Shown here one piece after another: positions 55,305 through 64,000 of a stretch of DNA of 64,000 bases. Below the pieces are notes generated by a model. The model was given only the letters and a program-made list of their open reading frames with translations. It made no database searches and had not been told where the DNA came from. The stretch comes from Pedobacter sp. PLR. GTDB lineage: Bacteria > Bacteroidota > Bacteroidia > Sphingobacteriales > Sphingobacteriaceae. The stretch spans positions 124,001-188,000 of the forward strand of contig NZ_JAPIVQ010000001.1 in NCBI RefSeq assembly GCF_026239675.1, given 5' to 3'. Within the stretch, counting starts at the first letter, position 1. Each line of letters starts with the position of its first letter. Both the position numbers and the translations under genes were made by a program.

Positions 55305-58300
55305 TTAAAACTTTAATTCTACTCCGAAATTAATTGTGCGTTGAATAGGATACCTCAACCCTGAGGAAGCGTTACCTTGTTCTGGATCATAAAACTTAAT
55401 ATCATCCCAGATGATGCCTAAGTTTTGTCCGAGTGCATACACCCTTAAACCTTGAATGCCTATTTTTTCCAATTGCTTTTTAGTGAAGGCATAGCCCAAT
55501 TCCATGTTTTTGAACCTTAAGAAACTTCCACTTCTAAGGAACCAGGTGCTTCTGCGATTGTCATTCAAATTGGTATTGTTCAACTGCAAACGTGGTAGCA
55601 TTGCCGATGGATTCGGGTTTTCTACCGACCAGCGATCTGTTGAAAAGCTCTTTGCCGAGGTGGTCATCGGATCAACTCCGATAAATGGCATCGTTAATGA
55701 AGGCTCTAAATACAAACTTGTATTGCCCACTCCCTGAAAAAAGGCGCTGGCATAAAATCCTTTATAGGTCAAATTGAGACCAAAACCATAAATGATCTCA
55801 GGATTTAAAGGTCTCGCATTCGGAGGTAATTTAGTCCAGTCGCTGTCATCAACTACACCATCATTGTTTAAATCCACATACTTGATGTTTCCAGGATAAA
55901 CCGGACCGAATTTCGATACTGGTATTCCTTGTTTTAAGACGTAAGATTTAGCACCATTTACCGCATTGGTGCTGATGTCAAAATCATTGTCGGTATACAA
56001 GCGTTCTGCCACCCATGCATCTACCTGAGCGATACTTGTTCCCGTAGAATTTTGATAAGCATTGGGTCTCGGAATTTCATCCATTTCGATGATTTTATTG
56101 TGCGCATAGGTGAAAGTTCCCCTTACACTTACACCCAATTCGCCAAACTTTCTGTTGGCATTAAGACTCGCATCAATCCCTTTATTGGTCACGACTCCAA
56201 AATTCTGAAATGGGTTGTTCATAAAACCAGCTACCTGATTTACCGTGTTCCGCTGTAAAAGGATATCGTGTCTTCTGTTGTTAAAGTAATCAATCGTAAA
56301 ATCAAGCGCCCCCTTAAAGGCCATCAGGTCAATTCCTATGTTTCGTTTTTCTTCGATCTCCCAACTGATATCCGGGTTATAAGCTTTGTTTTCATAGATC
56401 ATATTGCCGGTATTATTTGTCCCTCCACCGGAAGTCATACCTAGATTTGTGCTTTCAGAAGACCAGGTCAGCGCCTCTTTATAAGGGAATCTTGCATTGG
56501 AAACCTGATCATTTCCTGCACGTCCTATCGATAGTCTTAACTTTAACCGGTCCACACCTATGGCACTGAACATACTTTTCAATCCTTTTTCATTAGATAT
56601 GGTATAGCCCAGGCCCAATGCAGGGAAGAATCCAAATCTATTTCCTGCTGCAAAGTTCTCACTTCCGGTAAATCCGAAACTGGCATCAAAAAAGTATTTG
56701 TCTTTATAGCCATAGCTACCGCGTCCAACAATACCTTGTTTTTTATACAAGTACGGGTTGTTTTGCAGCTGACTTTCCTTCTGCATGTACAACAGTAAGC
56801 CGGACACAGAATGGTCTTCAGAAAAAGCGCGGTTATAATTCAAGGAAGTTTCCATATAAATTCGCTTATTACCCTCTGAAAACCCACCACCAGCAGCTTC
56901 AGTAGCAGTATTTAATCCGTTTATAATTTTCCTGAAAACCAGATTCCCGTCCGCATCCCTTCCTGTGGCCAGAAACTGACTTGGGGTACGTGTACGGGAA
57001 ACCAGAGAGTTAAAGTCGGTATCAAAACTTACATTCCCTTTCAGCAGTAAACCTGGTATAAACGGTAATTTTTGCTCCAATCCTACATTCGTTTGTAAAG
57101 CCACACGATATTCTTTGGTGTAGCCTGAGAAGTTCAACTGGTTGTAAGGGTTTTCATATCCGGCGGCAGCACTATACCTGGATGGAAAATTATTAGAGTA
57201 GATCATCGGAATCAGATGAGGGGCACTCCGCATCATATTGGAAAATATGGTGGCTGTTCCTGTACCCGGATAATTGGTAGTCAGGTACTGACCGCTCATA
57301 TCAACACGTAAAAGGGTCGTTTTACTAATGTCCAAATCTACATTAGACCTTAAATTATAACGGTCTAAGCCAATATTGGTATTGTACTTTGCCGTTTTCG
57401 CAAATTCATTGGCATCTACCGGGTTGGATTTAAACAATCCTTCTTCGGTATAATAAGAAGTGGCCACAAAAAAGCGTAGTTTATCGCCACCACCACGGAA
57501 ATTAAGGGCGTATCTTTGGCTGATTGCATCTTTTTTCAGCAGGTCCATCCAATTGGTACTCGGGTATAAATCGGGATCCTCGCCACTGGCATATTTAGCG
57601 ATTTCGGCCTCTGTTTTATATGGAATAAAAGAGCTCATATTCGGATTGCCTTCTGTATTCCATTTTGCTTCATTATAAAGACGGAGGAAATCAGCAGAGC
57701 CCAAAAAATTGATGGTTCTTGTTGGTTGATTCACATTGTAGTCTGCCCTGAAATCTATCGTAGTTTTTTGATTCTTCCCTCTTTTGGAAGTGACCAGGAT
57801 TACCCCATTCGCACCTTCAGCACCATAAATTGCCGTTGCCGAAGCGTCTTTCAAAATGGTGAAAGTTTCTACTTCTTCCGGACTGATGTCCGATATTTTC
57901 CTGGGTACTCCATCTACCAGCACTAATGCTCCGGTTCCTCCGGCAAAGGAACTGATTCCCCGGATCCAGATTTCGGCGTTGTCATATCCCGGCTCTCCGC
58001 TTCTTTGAACAGCAAACAAACCGGCAACCTGACCGGCTAAGCCATTCTGTAAACTCCTGCCCGGCAATTGCAGCTGTTCGCCCTTAATCGTGGAGATGGA
58101 ACTCACCAGTTGTGAACTTTTTTGCTTGCCATAACCTACCACAAGTACTTCATCGAGACTTCCCTGAGTAGGCTCCAGTACCACATTGAGGTCCATTCTG
58201 TTACGCACAGGCATGATTTGTTTCTTATAGCCGATATAAGAGAACTCCAGCGTGTCTGTTGGTTCTACTTCGATGGTATATTTACCCTGGCTATTGGTGC

Positions 58301-58781
58301 TTGTTTTATGGCTGCCATGTACGACAACCACGTTTACACCCGGAATTGGGTTTGATAATTCATCGCGCACTTCCCCGGATATTTTATAGGAAAATGCGGC
58401 TTTAATTTTCTGAACCGCCCCCTGCTTCTCCTGAACAATGATCGTTTCGGTATCAATGGAGTATTCAAACGGTTGATTTTTAAAACAAATCTTTAAGGCT
58501 TCCTCCAGAGAAACATTACTTACGGAGATGTTTACCGGAGCAGCTTTTGCGAGTGTACTGGAGACTACAACAAGGTCAAAACCGCTTTGTTTCCCGAGGG
58601 TTTTCAATATACTCTCCAGTGAAGAATTACGTGCGGTTACCGTAATGTTTTTCTGGGCATAACCCGCCGCACTGACTTGTAGGATGGCTGTGGTGACCAA
58701 TAAGATAATTAGTTTCATAGTGCATATTATCCTGGTTGCTGTGCTGGAATTCCAGCACGCACTTATATTACAAAAATTCAT
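55305..58781 (-). CDS. SusC-family TonB-dependent transporter with STN domain (unit 2)
   Basis: An 1158-residue protein: STN domain (about 50-110, LESILKTLGKQSGFDLVVVS), carboxypeptidase-regulatory domain (about 130-210, ISGEVRDELSNPIPGVNVVV), plug (LDEVLVVGYGKQKSSQLVSS; YGAEGANGVILVTSKRG) and barrel ending VELKF. A second possible start is the ATG at 58718 (MKLIILLVTTAILQVSAAGY), which alone would give a standard signal peptide; I keep 58781 because the ACCAAATGT leader before it is shared with the other STN SusC. Signals to FecR/sigma of the same unit. Confidence 0.93.
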   Translation of the reverse strand: MNFCNISACWNSSTATRIICTMKLIILLVTTAILQVSAAGYAQKNITVTARNSSLESILKTLGKQSGFDLVVVSSTLAKAAPVNISVSNVSLEEALKICFKNQPFEYSIDTETIIVQEKQGAVQKIKAAFSYKISGEVRDELSNPIPGVNVVVVHGSHKTSTNSQGKYTIEVEPTDTLEFSYIGYKKQIMPVRNRMDLNVVLEPTQGSLDEVLVVGYGKQKSSQLVSSISTIKGEQLQLPGRSLQNGLAGQVAGLFAVQRSGEPGYDNAEIWIRGISSFAGGTGALVLVDGVPRKISDISPEEVETFTILKDASATAIYGAEGANGVILVTSKRGKNQKTTIDFRADYNVNQPTRTINFLGSADFLRLYNEAKWNTEGNPNMSSFIPYKTEAEIAKYASGEDPDLYPSTNWMDLLKKDAISQRYALNFRGGGDKLRFFVATSYYTEEGLFKSNPVDANEFAKTAKYNTNIGLDRYNLRSNVDLDISKTTLLRVDMSGQYLTTNYPGTGTATIFSNMMRSAPHLIPMIYSNNFPSRYSAAAGYENPYNQLNFSGYTKEYRVALQTNVGLEQKLPFIPGLLLKGNVSFDTDFNSLVSRTRTPSQFLATGRDADGNLVFRKIINGLNTATEAAGGGFSEGNKRIYMETSLNYNRAFSEDHSVSGLLLYMQKESQLQNNPYLYKKQGIVGRGSYGYKDKYFFDASFGFTGSENFAAGNRFGFFPALGLGYTISNEKGLKSMFSAIGVDRLKLRLSIGRAGNDQVSNARFPYKEALTWSSESTNLGMTSGGGTNNTGNMIYENKAYNPDISWEIEEKRNIGIDLMAFKGALDFTIDYFNNRRHDILLQRNTVNQVAGFMNNPFQNFGVVTNKGIDASLNANRKFGELGVSVRGTFTYAHNKIIEMDEIPRPNAYQNSTGTSIAQVDAWVAERLYTDNDFDISTNAVNGAKSYVLKQGIPVSKFGPVYPGNIKYVDLNNDGVVDDSDWTKLPPNARPLNPEIIYGFGLNLTYKGFYASAFFQGVGNTSLYLEPSLTMPFIGVDPMTTSAKSFSTDRWSVENPNPSAMLPRLQLNNTNLNDNRRSTWFLRSGSFLRFKNMELGYAFTKKQLEKIGIQGLRVYALGQNLGIIWDDIKFYDPEQGNASSGLRYPIQRTINFGVELKF

Positions 58782-58939
58782 ACATTTGGTTAGTTGGTTT
58801 AATGAAACAGGTGGTTAACTCCTGTTTCCGGTTTAGTTGATTGCTTGAAATGATTCGACGGAAACCATAACCCAGCTCATTTAACCGGAAGCGTTCCCGC
58901 GCTTTCGGTTCTTTCACCAGGTCATGTATTTGGGTAGCT

Positions 58940-60049
58940 TTATGGCATGACGGTGACCCTCCTTCCTTCGACTTTAAATTTAACTTTACGGCTCAGCTGG
59001 ATTACCCGCAATACCTCTGAAAGTTTCTTTTTGCGGGAAACTGAACCCAATAATCTGATCTTGCTGAAATCACCTTTATAAATCACTTCGACATCGTACC
59101 ATCTCGCGATTTTACGCATCACAGCTTCTACGGATTCATTTTCAAATGTGAACTTTCCATTTTGCCAGGCTACCGCACTCTCTACATCTACCTGCTGTAC
59201 CTCAAATTGATCCTCATTTATCAAGGATTGCTCTCCCGGAACAAGGAGTTTTGCTTTTTTACCGGTCGCCGCCACCCTGACACTTCCTTCTAATAAGGTG
59301 GTTTGTGTGAGGTCCTCATCGGCATAAGCATTAATGTTAAAATGAGTCCCCAAAACAACGACTTCCTGCAAGGCCGTCTGAACTTTAAATGGTTGGTTTT
59401 TATTTTTAGCCACTTCAAAATAAGCTTCGCCCTTTAAGCTGACACGACGTTCGTTTTTTGACTCGAAAGAAGTGGGAAAAGTTATCGAAGAAGCGGTGTT
59501 GAGTGTAACTAGAGTTCCGTCAGGAAGGACGACTTCATATTGCCCCCCTACCGGAGTTTCAATGGTATTTGATAAGTTGCTGTCTCCGGTTTCCCTGTTC
59601 TTTACTATATATACCAGTTTACCATCTGCTGTTTTGGTGATATTGATGCCCGATTGATTCGCTACACTTCCATTTTTTGCGTCTGTTAAAGAGATCCGTT
59701 TCCCGTTGGCCAATATTAAGAATGCCTTATTTCCTCCGGGAAGAATGTCCTGAAATGCAATTTTTACTTTTTCTGAATGATCTTGTTGTTGATTTACATA
59801 ATAGCCGATACCAACTCCGATCAGCAGCACTGCCGCAGCGGCGATTGATGGCCATAATTTGATTTTCTTTGGATGAGTTTCCTGATGGATGGTCTCCCAG
59901 CTCTGTGCTTCAATCCTATCCAGCTCATCCAGGGTTAAACCAGTCTCCTTTTCCAGATCCAGCTGATGAAACCAGTTCTGTAATTGAATCCGTTCCTCTT
60001 CAGTACATTGGTTCGCACGATATTTCTCTAATAGCTCTTTAGCCTTCAT
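58940..60049 (-). CDS. FecR-family anti-sigma factor (unit 2)
   Basis: A 369-residue protein: cytoplasmic N-terminal part (KELLEKYRANQCTEEERIQL), one membrane helix (about 67-85, SIAAAAVLLIGVGIGYYV), periplasmic FecR domain (TPVGGQYEVVLPDGTLVTLN, VSLKGEAYFEVAKNKNQPF, LLEGSVRVAATG) and a C-terminal domain (FENESVEAVMRKIARWYDVE ... VEGRRVTVMP). Its last residues VKFKVEGRRV(S/T)VMP match those of the unit 1 FecR, consistent with paralogy. Confidence 0.94.
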   Translation of the reverse strand: MKAKELLEKYRANQCTEEERIQLQNWFHQLDLEKETGLTLDELDRIEAQSWETIHQETHPKKIKLWPSIAAAAVLLIGVGIGYYVNQQQDHSEKVKIAFQDILPGGNKAFLILANGKRISLTDAKNGSVANQSGINITKTADGKLVYIVKNRETGDSNLSNTIETPVGGQYEVVLPDGTLVTLNTASSITFPTSFESKNERRVSLKGEAYFEVAKNKNQPFKVQTALQEVVVLGTHFNINAYADEDLTQTTLLEGSVRVAATGKKAKLLVPGEQSLINEDQFEVQQVDVESAVAWQNGKFTFENESVEAVMRKIARWYDVEVIYKGDFSKIRLLGSVSRKKKLSEVLRVIQLSRKVKFKVEGRRVTVMP

Positions 60050-60154
60050 AAGGTATCCGGGTCATAATCTTAAGAATCCTGCAGGTTGCCTGATTAACGG
60101 TAACTGAGGCTCTTCGTAATCAATAACAGGTAAGTAATGACCTTAAGGTACAGG

Positions 60155-60727
60155 CTAGAAAAAAATATGTAAAAAAATGCAAGTTCCCAGTTTAGTTCGT
60201 AATATTTTGAGTGCCCTTTTGATCTGAGTAGCTACGGTATATTCAGATATGTTCAACTCCAAAGAGATCTCCTTATAGGATAAATGGCCTTTTCTGCTCA
60301 GTTCAAAGACCTCCCGCATCTTTGGAGGCAGTCTGTCGATTTCAGCGGCAATCCATGCGGCAATCTGACGCTCGCGAATCAGATTATCGGCACTATCATA
60401 ATTACGCTCTAAAAAGTCATCTAAAGATTCCAGGTATTTATTCTCGATCTCCCGGTGTGCAAAGATATTTAAGGCCCGGTTTCGTACTGCACGATATAAA
60501 TAACCGGCAATAGACACCTCAGCGCTTAGCGTGTTGCATTTATTCCAAAAGGAAATGAATACCTCCTGAACTACATCCTCGGCTTCCTCCTGGTTGTTTA
60601 ATTTTCTAAAGGCATAAAGGAACAACAAACGCTGATATTTTTTATAAACCTGCAGATATGCCTCCCTACTTCCCCCTTGAAGTAGCTGCAATAATTCCTG
60701 ATCCCCATCGGTTATATTGTATGACAT
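60155..60727 (-). CDS. ECF sigma-70 factor (unit 2)
   Basis: A 190-residue ECF sigma factor with region 2 (AYLQVYKKYQRLLFLYAFRK, EEAEDVVQEVFISFWNK) and region 4 (LPPKMREVFELSRKGHLSYK, EISLELNISEYTVATQIKRA). Hydrophobic end CIFLHIFF. It heads unit 2 and would direct transcription of the SusC/SusD genes after release by FecR. Confidence 0.94.
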   Translation of the reverse strand: MSYNITDGDQELLQLLQGGSREAYLQVYKKYQRLLFLYAFRKLNNQEEAEDVVQEVFISFWNKCNTLSAEVSIAGYLYRAVRNRALNIFAHREIENKYLESLDDFLERNYDSADNLIRERQIAAWIAAEIDRLPPKMREVFELSRKGHLSYKEISLELNISEYTVATQIKRALKILRTKLGTCIFLHIFF

Positions 60728-60797
60728 AATAATTATATAAAGCGAATATATATAATATTCAGATAGATAGCAACCTCCGATTTTCTTACCTAAAAAG

Positions 60798-60831
60798 AAC
60801 CCTCAATCGTTAACAACAACGATTAAGGGTT
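60798..60831 (-). terminator. Hairpin, probable minus-strand terminator
   Basis: A 14-bp stem with one mismatch (AACCCTCAATCGTT / AACGATTAAGGGTT) and a 6-nt loop; on the minus strand it is followed by CTTTTTA. It would end transcripts from the thioredoxin-like remnant upstream and insulate the sigma gene. Confidence 0.7.
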
Positions 60832-61009
60832 AGAGAACGTAAAAACCATTGAATAATTAAAGCTATTGAACTTAAAGTCCATTTTGCAACAGACAATAAA
60901 TTGATCAATAAAGACCAATGTTGTATTACATATTAATTGAACCGGGGCTAATAATCCTGAAATAACTACCTCTTTATTCTAATTATTTTCCTTCAAGCAA
61001 TCCATTTAA

Positions 61010-61147
61010 TTAGGCTACTAAGTCCGGATTTGAGGGGCTTTTCGTATCGTTATCAATTACTTTTCCATCAGGACCAATCAGGATAAACCCTGGTATGGAA
61101 GTCAGGCCGAATTTTTTAACAAAATTCTTTTCAGAAACCTGTTTGTT
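61010..61147 (-). pseudogene. C-terminal remnant of a TlpA/thioredoxin-like gene
   Basis: A 45-codon minus-strand frame reads EKNFVKKFGLTSIPGFILIG then PDGKVIDNDTKSPSNPDLVA and stops. This (ygv-x-xIPxxxLIxPDGKVI) is the end of TlpA/AhpC-type thioredoxin-fold proteins. An in-frame stop at 61148-61150 precedes it and no CxxC motif or signal peptide is found upstream, so the gene is decayed. The remainder of 60728-61319 has no gene. Confidence 0.6.
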
Positions 61148-61319
61148 CTATTATTGATCAAGGGAAATGGCCTTATAGTTATAACAGCAAAGCTTAACAT
61201 CAGACATTACCTGATCACAAAAACATTTAGTACTTTTAATACCAGGGTATAAGTCTGCTGTTAACCAAAAAAGCACCATACCTGGCATTAAATGATGTTC
61301 AATCTTAAATTAATAACAT

Positions 61320-61691
61320 ATGAAATTAGGTGCCTGCTCTATCAGCCTGAATGTAAAAGACATTAAGGCTTCCAAACAATTTTATGAAAATCTTGGGTTC
61401 AGTGTGTTTGCCGGCAGTCTGGACATGAATTACCTCATTATGAAAAATGGCAATGCTTTAATTGGTTTATTTGAGGGGATGTTTGAAAAAAACATGATCA
61501 CCTTTAATCCGGGTTGGGATGAGCATGCGAAACTCCTCGACTCCTTTGATGATGTCAGGGTTATTCAGCGTCATTTGAAAAATGCAGGCGTTAAATTAGA
61601 AACTGAAGCGGATGAAAACACAAGCGGACCAGCCAGTATTATTCTGATCGATCCGGATGGGAACCCTGTTCTTATCGACCAGCACGTTTAA
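61320..61691 (+). CDS. VOC-family (glyoxalase/bleomycin-resistance-like) protein
   Basis: A 123-residue protein with the VOC beta-alpha-beta pattern: SISLNVKDIKASKQFYENLG, LIMKNGNALIGLFEG, and a second half ending IILIDPDGNPVLIDQHV. Metal-binding and substrate residues are not distinctive enough to name a function. Single gene followed by an intrinsic terminator. Confidence 0.88.
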   Translation: MKLGACSISLNVKDIKASKQFYENLGFSVFAGSLDMNYLIMKNGNALIGLFEGMFEKNMITFNPGWDEHAKLLDSFDDVRVIQRHLKNAGVKLETEADENTSGPASIILIDPDGNPVLIDQHV

Positions 61692-61715
61692 ATTAAGAAA
61701 GAAACACGCTTTATC

Positions 61716-61751
61716 AAGGCTATAGAACAGAACGTTCTACAGCCTTTTTTT
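61716..61751 (+). terminator. Intrinsic terminator after the VOC gene
   Basis: A 13-bp stem with one mismatch (AAGGCTATAGAAC / GTTCTACAGCCTT), a 5-nt loop, and seven T (61745-61751). It lies 25 bp after the VOC stop and just before the stop of the convergent hydrolase gene. Confidence 0.85.
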
Positions 61752-61753
61752 AT

Positions 61754-63058
61754 TTATTTTCCGGTTTTTGCTTCCAGATCGGTAATTGCCGTCCACAATA
61801 CCCCTGCTTCGCCTCTAAAGCTGGCAGAACCCTTAGGTTTATTATCCGGCGTGTACCATTCATAAAAGCCCTTGTTTGCAACTACACGGTCCAACATTGG
61901 CTTCATGGCCTCGCAAGCCTCTGCGATCAGGTCATAACGTATCAGTTGAGTAACCATTCTTCCGCCAAACCAGGTCCAATCTCCCCCATTCTGGTAAGAA
62001 TAAGGTCCCATTCCTGCGTTTTTGAAAAAGCCCTCAGGGTAAACCGGATAAATGGTTAGTCCGATGCTGGCAGCATTGGCTTTCTTAACATTTTCCTGCA
62101 TCCTTTGATAAGCATGACGAACTTCTTCCTTACTCAACAATCCTGCTTCGATCGCCACTGCGGTTCCTCCATGGTAATAAATCTCCGACTCGTTGAAAGA
62201 AGCTGGAAACGGCGAGCCTTCCAGATAAATATGTGGAATGAATTTCTGTTGTTTCTTATCCCAAAGATGTTTCCTGGTATTGGTAGCAATGCTGTCCCTG
62301 ATACCTTTCCAATGTTTCTTCTGAGCATCAGATAAATCAGCAATACTTAAAAAGTCGTTGATGGCGATGATAAACATCGCATTATCATAGATATCAATGG
62401 TCCTGTGAGAGTTAGAATCTAACACTACGCCCCAGCTATGCTCTGGCTGTACATCTCCCCAGTCTACCGTAGTAGCTCCCCAGATCAATCCGTACTTTTT
62501 CACAAAACGATCCTTTAACAGAAATTCCATGGCACGTTCCAAATGCCTTTGCACCGGCTGACCCTCAATTTGTTCTTTAAGAATCGAGTGATCCCCTGTT
62601 CCCTTTATATATTTCGCGACAGCTTGTACTAAAGAAGTTTCCTGATCCGTTTCTACCGTATTCTTATGTCCCGCATAGTTTGGAGCCAGTTTAGAATGGT
62701 AAAAATTATAGGAAACACCACCAGGTTTTTTCGGAACATATCCATCCAGAATAGCCCCATCTGGCTGCTGGAAATCGAAAAACGTCAATAAATGCTTTTT
62801 GATCTGCGCTTTATCATTTACTTCACAAGCAACGGAAACAAAAGTATTTAAATCTCTGATCCACACTTCAGCATAACCATCGCCTGCTGTAAATCCGGAT
62901 TTCACCAGCTTTTCAGCCATGCGCTTTACCGAATCCGCCAGAGGAGTAATTGCCTTAACTTCCTTTGCGGCGCTGGTATTCAATACCTTTTGCGCATTGG
63001 TATTACTGTATAAAGCAACAACACCAAGACAACCTAATACTACTGTTTTTATTTTCAT
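61754..63058 (-). CDS. Secreted six-hairpin (alpha/alpha toroid) glycoside hydrolase-like protein
   Basis: A 434-residue protein with a signal peptide (KTVVLGCLGVVALYSNTNAQ). The body shows repeating helices with AEVWIRDLNTFVSVACEVND, KNTVETDQETSLVQAVAKYI, YGLIWGATTVDWGDVQPEHSW, IDIYDNAMFIIAINDFL and YQNGGDWTWFGGRMV, the style of glycogen-debranching/GH63/GH15-like toroid glycosidases. Acid residues Asp/Glu near these segments are candidate catalysts but I cannot assign them. Not linked to a Sus unit. Family number uncertain. Confidence 0.6.
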   Translation of the reverse strand: MKIKTVVLGCLGVVALYSNTNAQKVLNTSAAKEVKAITPLADSVKRMAEKLVKSGFTAGDGYAEVWIRDLNTFVSVACEVNDKAQIKKHLLTFFDFQQPDGAILDGYVPKKPGGVSYNFYHSKLAPNYAGHKNTVETDQETSLVQAVAKYIKGTGDHSILKEQIEGQPVQRHLERAMEFLLKDRFVKKYGLIWGATTVDWGDVQPEHSWGVVLDSNSHRTIDIYDNAMFIIAINDFLSIADLSDAQKKHWKGIRDSIATNTRKHLWDKKQQKFIPHIYLEGSPFPASFNESEIYYHGGTAVAIEAGLLSKEEVRHAYQRMQENVKKANAASIGLTIYPVYPEGFFKNAGMGPYSYQNGGDWTWFGGRMVTQLIRYDLIAEACEAMKPMLDRVVANKGFYEWYTPDNKPKGSASFRGEAGVLWTAITDLEAKTGK

Positions 63059-63493
63059 GTGTGATCTGTTTAAATCCTTTTAGATTCGGCAAGGCTCCCT
63101 GGAACAGCGTCCATCAGCCTTATTCAAGCCTGGCTATCTACCTGATTATATTGTATGTACATATTTACACATTAATTTTTAAACCACAAATTTTATTTTA
63201 TACGGAACCGGCGAACAGCATTTAAAAACACTCAAAACAAGAGCATTAACAATGATACATAGACATAGAACAAATGACGCAACATGTATATACATATAAA
63301 GAGCACCTGAATTAAACCAGGGGAAACAACTGGTATCAAAGCGCAACACTCATCAGCCTTAGATTCATGCACAGGCGGCCGTCGATTTTGTCCTCAGCCC
63401 ATAACATATACCGTTCAACAGCCTGTTTGCCATCTAAAATAATTATCTTCGCCCCTTTGATTCAATTACAAGAACATTTTTAATATAAGGACC
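63059..63493. other. Intergenic region between divergent genes
   Basis: About 435 bp with no coding remnant, RNA gene or clear hairpin that I can support. Promoters for the hydrolase and PhnA genes are presumably here; an ATAAGG ribosome-binding-like element stands before the PhnA ATG. Confidence 0.5.
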
Positions 63494-64000
63494 ATGAAAC
63501 TGGAAGAACAATTGCAGAATAGAAGTGAAAACAAATGTGAATTATGCCAATCTGCGGAAACGCTTAGCGTATATGAAGTGCCTCCTCAAACTGCAAACAC
63601 TGCCGATAACTGCATCCTGATTTGTGATAAATGTTTGGCTCAGATTGAGAAAAAAGAAGAACTGGACAGTAAGCACTGGCAATGTCTGAGCGGCAGTATG
63701 TGGAGTGAGGTTCCTGGTGTACAGGTAGTTTCCTGGCGTATGCTGAACCGTCTGAGCAATGAAAGCTGGGCAATGGACAACCTGGACATGATGTACCTGG
63801 ATGAAGACCGTTTGGCATGGGCTAAAGCCGCCGATCTTGACAATGATGCAGCCGTTGAACTTCATAAAGATTGCAACGGTGCTATACTTCAGGCAGGAGA
63901 TTCTATTGTACTGACAAAATCTTTAGACGTGAAAGGTTCTACTTTAAATGCTAAAATGGGTACCGTAGTAAAAAACATCCGTTTAGTGGATAACAATACC
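63494..64000 (+). CDS. phnA: PhnA-domain protein (cut by window edge)
   Basis: The frame is open from ATG 63494 to the window end (169 codons). An N-terminal zinc-ribbon (CELCQSAETLSVYEV ... CILICDKCLAQ) is followed by the PhnA C-terminal SH3-like domain (LHKDCNGAILQAGDSIVLTK and TLNAKMGTVVKNIRLVDN). PhnA/YjdM proteins are widespread; despite the name, the link to phosphonate use is not general. Only the last few residues appear to be missing. Confidence 0.9.
   Translation, partial: MKLEEQLQNRSENKCELCQSAETLSVYEVPPQTANTADNCILICDKCLAQIEKKEELDSKHWQCLSGSMWSEVPGVQVVSWRMLNRLSNESWAMDNLDMMYLDEDRLAWAKAADLDNDAAVELHKDCNGAILQAGDSIVLTKSLDVKGSTLNAKMGTVVKNIRLVDNNT

Noticed and set aside
1..64000. CRISPR array, tRNA, rRNA or riboswitch
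   Set aside because: No regularly spaced repeats, cloverleaf-like genes or known riboswitch cores were noticed by eye.

Overview
The window looks like a chromosome segment from a soil or freshwater Bacteroidetes close to Pedobacter (Sphingobacteriaceae). Evidence: three SusC/SusD outer-membrane pairs, two of them with FecR anti-sigma and ECF sigma genes; SusD proteins ending in the usual QNPG-type tail; lipoproteins with short Cys-Lys-Lys signals; many AraC regulators; weak Shine-Dalgarno signals. No rRNA, tRNA, CRISPR array, intact insertion sequence or phage gene was seen.

Layout. 1-5311 (minus strand): a trans-4-hydroxy-L-proline pathway ending at 2-oxoglutarate (DapA-family deaminase, semialdehyde dehydrogenase, epimerase, FAD D-amino-acid dehydrogenase), followed by the cut-off start of an AraC regulator. 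5402-8715: a hexosaminidase remnant, a PAS histidine kinase, and small genes. 8740-24561 (plus strand): a large alginate-type uronate locus, with a jelly-roll lyase, a GntR/FadR regulator, a PL17 oligo-alginate lyase, a KdgF-like cupin, an esterase, an MFS hexuronate carrier, an SDR ketouronate reductase, SusC/SusD, a surface lipoprotein and a PL6 lyase. Two very large palindromes, built from three copies of TTGGT-NN-ACCAA, sit on the start of the first lyase gene and just before the regulator gene.

24580-30516 is a mixed zone with a secreted esterase-like protein, a beta-lactamase-fold gene broken by one base in an A-run, a siderophore-interacting flavoprotein with an AraC regulator, and decayed fragments. 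30517-33532 holds a zinc dehydrogenase and an L-fucose-dehydrogenase-like aldo-keto reductase divergent from an AraC regulator. 33596-37886 has an SDR/HxlR divergent pair, an XRE regulator and a three-gene ABC exporter. 38167-45238 and 53286-60727 are two ECF sigma / FecR / SusC (with STN domain) / SusD units on the minus strand. Between them are a split S41 protease remnant, two SRPBCC proteins, MmcQ/YjbR, DUF2461, GH16, an EamA carrier, an AraC regulator and a TetX-like flavin monooxygenase. The end holds a VOC protein, an alpha-toroid glycoside hydrolase and a cut-off PhnA gene.

How the genes work together. In the alginate locus, extracellular lyases (PL6, probably the jelly-roll lyase) would make oligomers, SusCD would import them, PL17 would release monomers, the cupin would linearise them to DEH, and the SDR would reduce DEH to KDG. 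KDG kinase and KDPG aldolase are not in the window. Its SusC lacks an STN domain and no sigma/FecR is nearby, so control is probably by the GntR protein at the palindromes, in contrast to the two STN/FecR/sigma systems. At least six gene remnants show active local gene loss. All functional calls come from reading protein motifs by eye; no database search was run.
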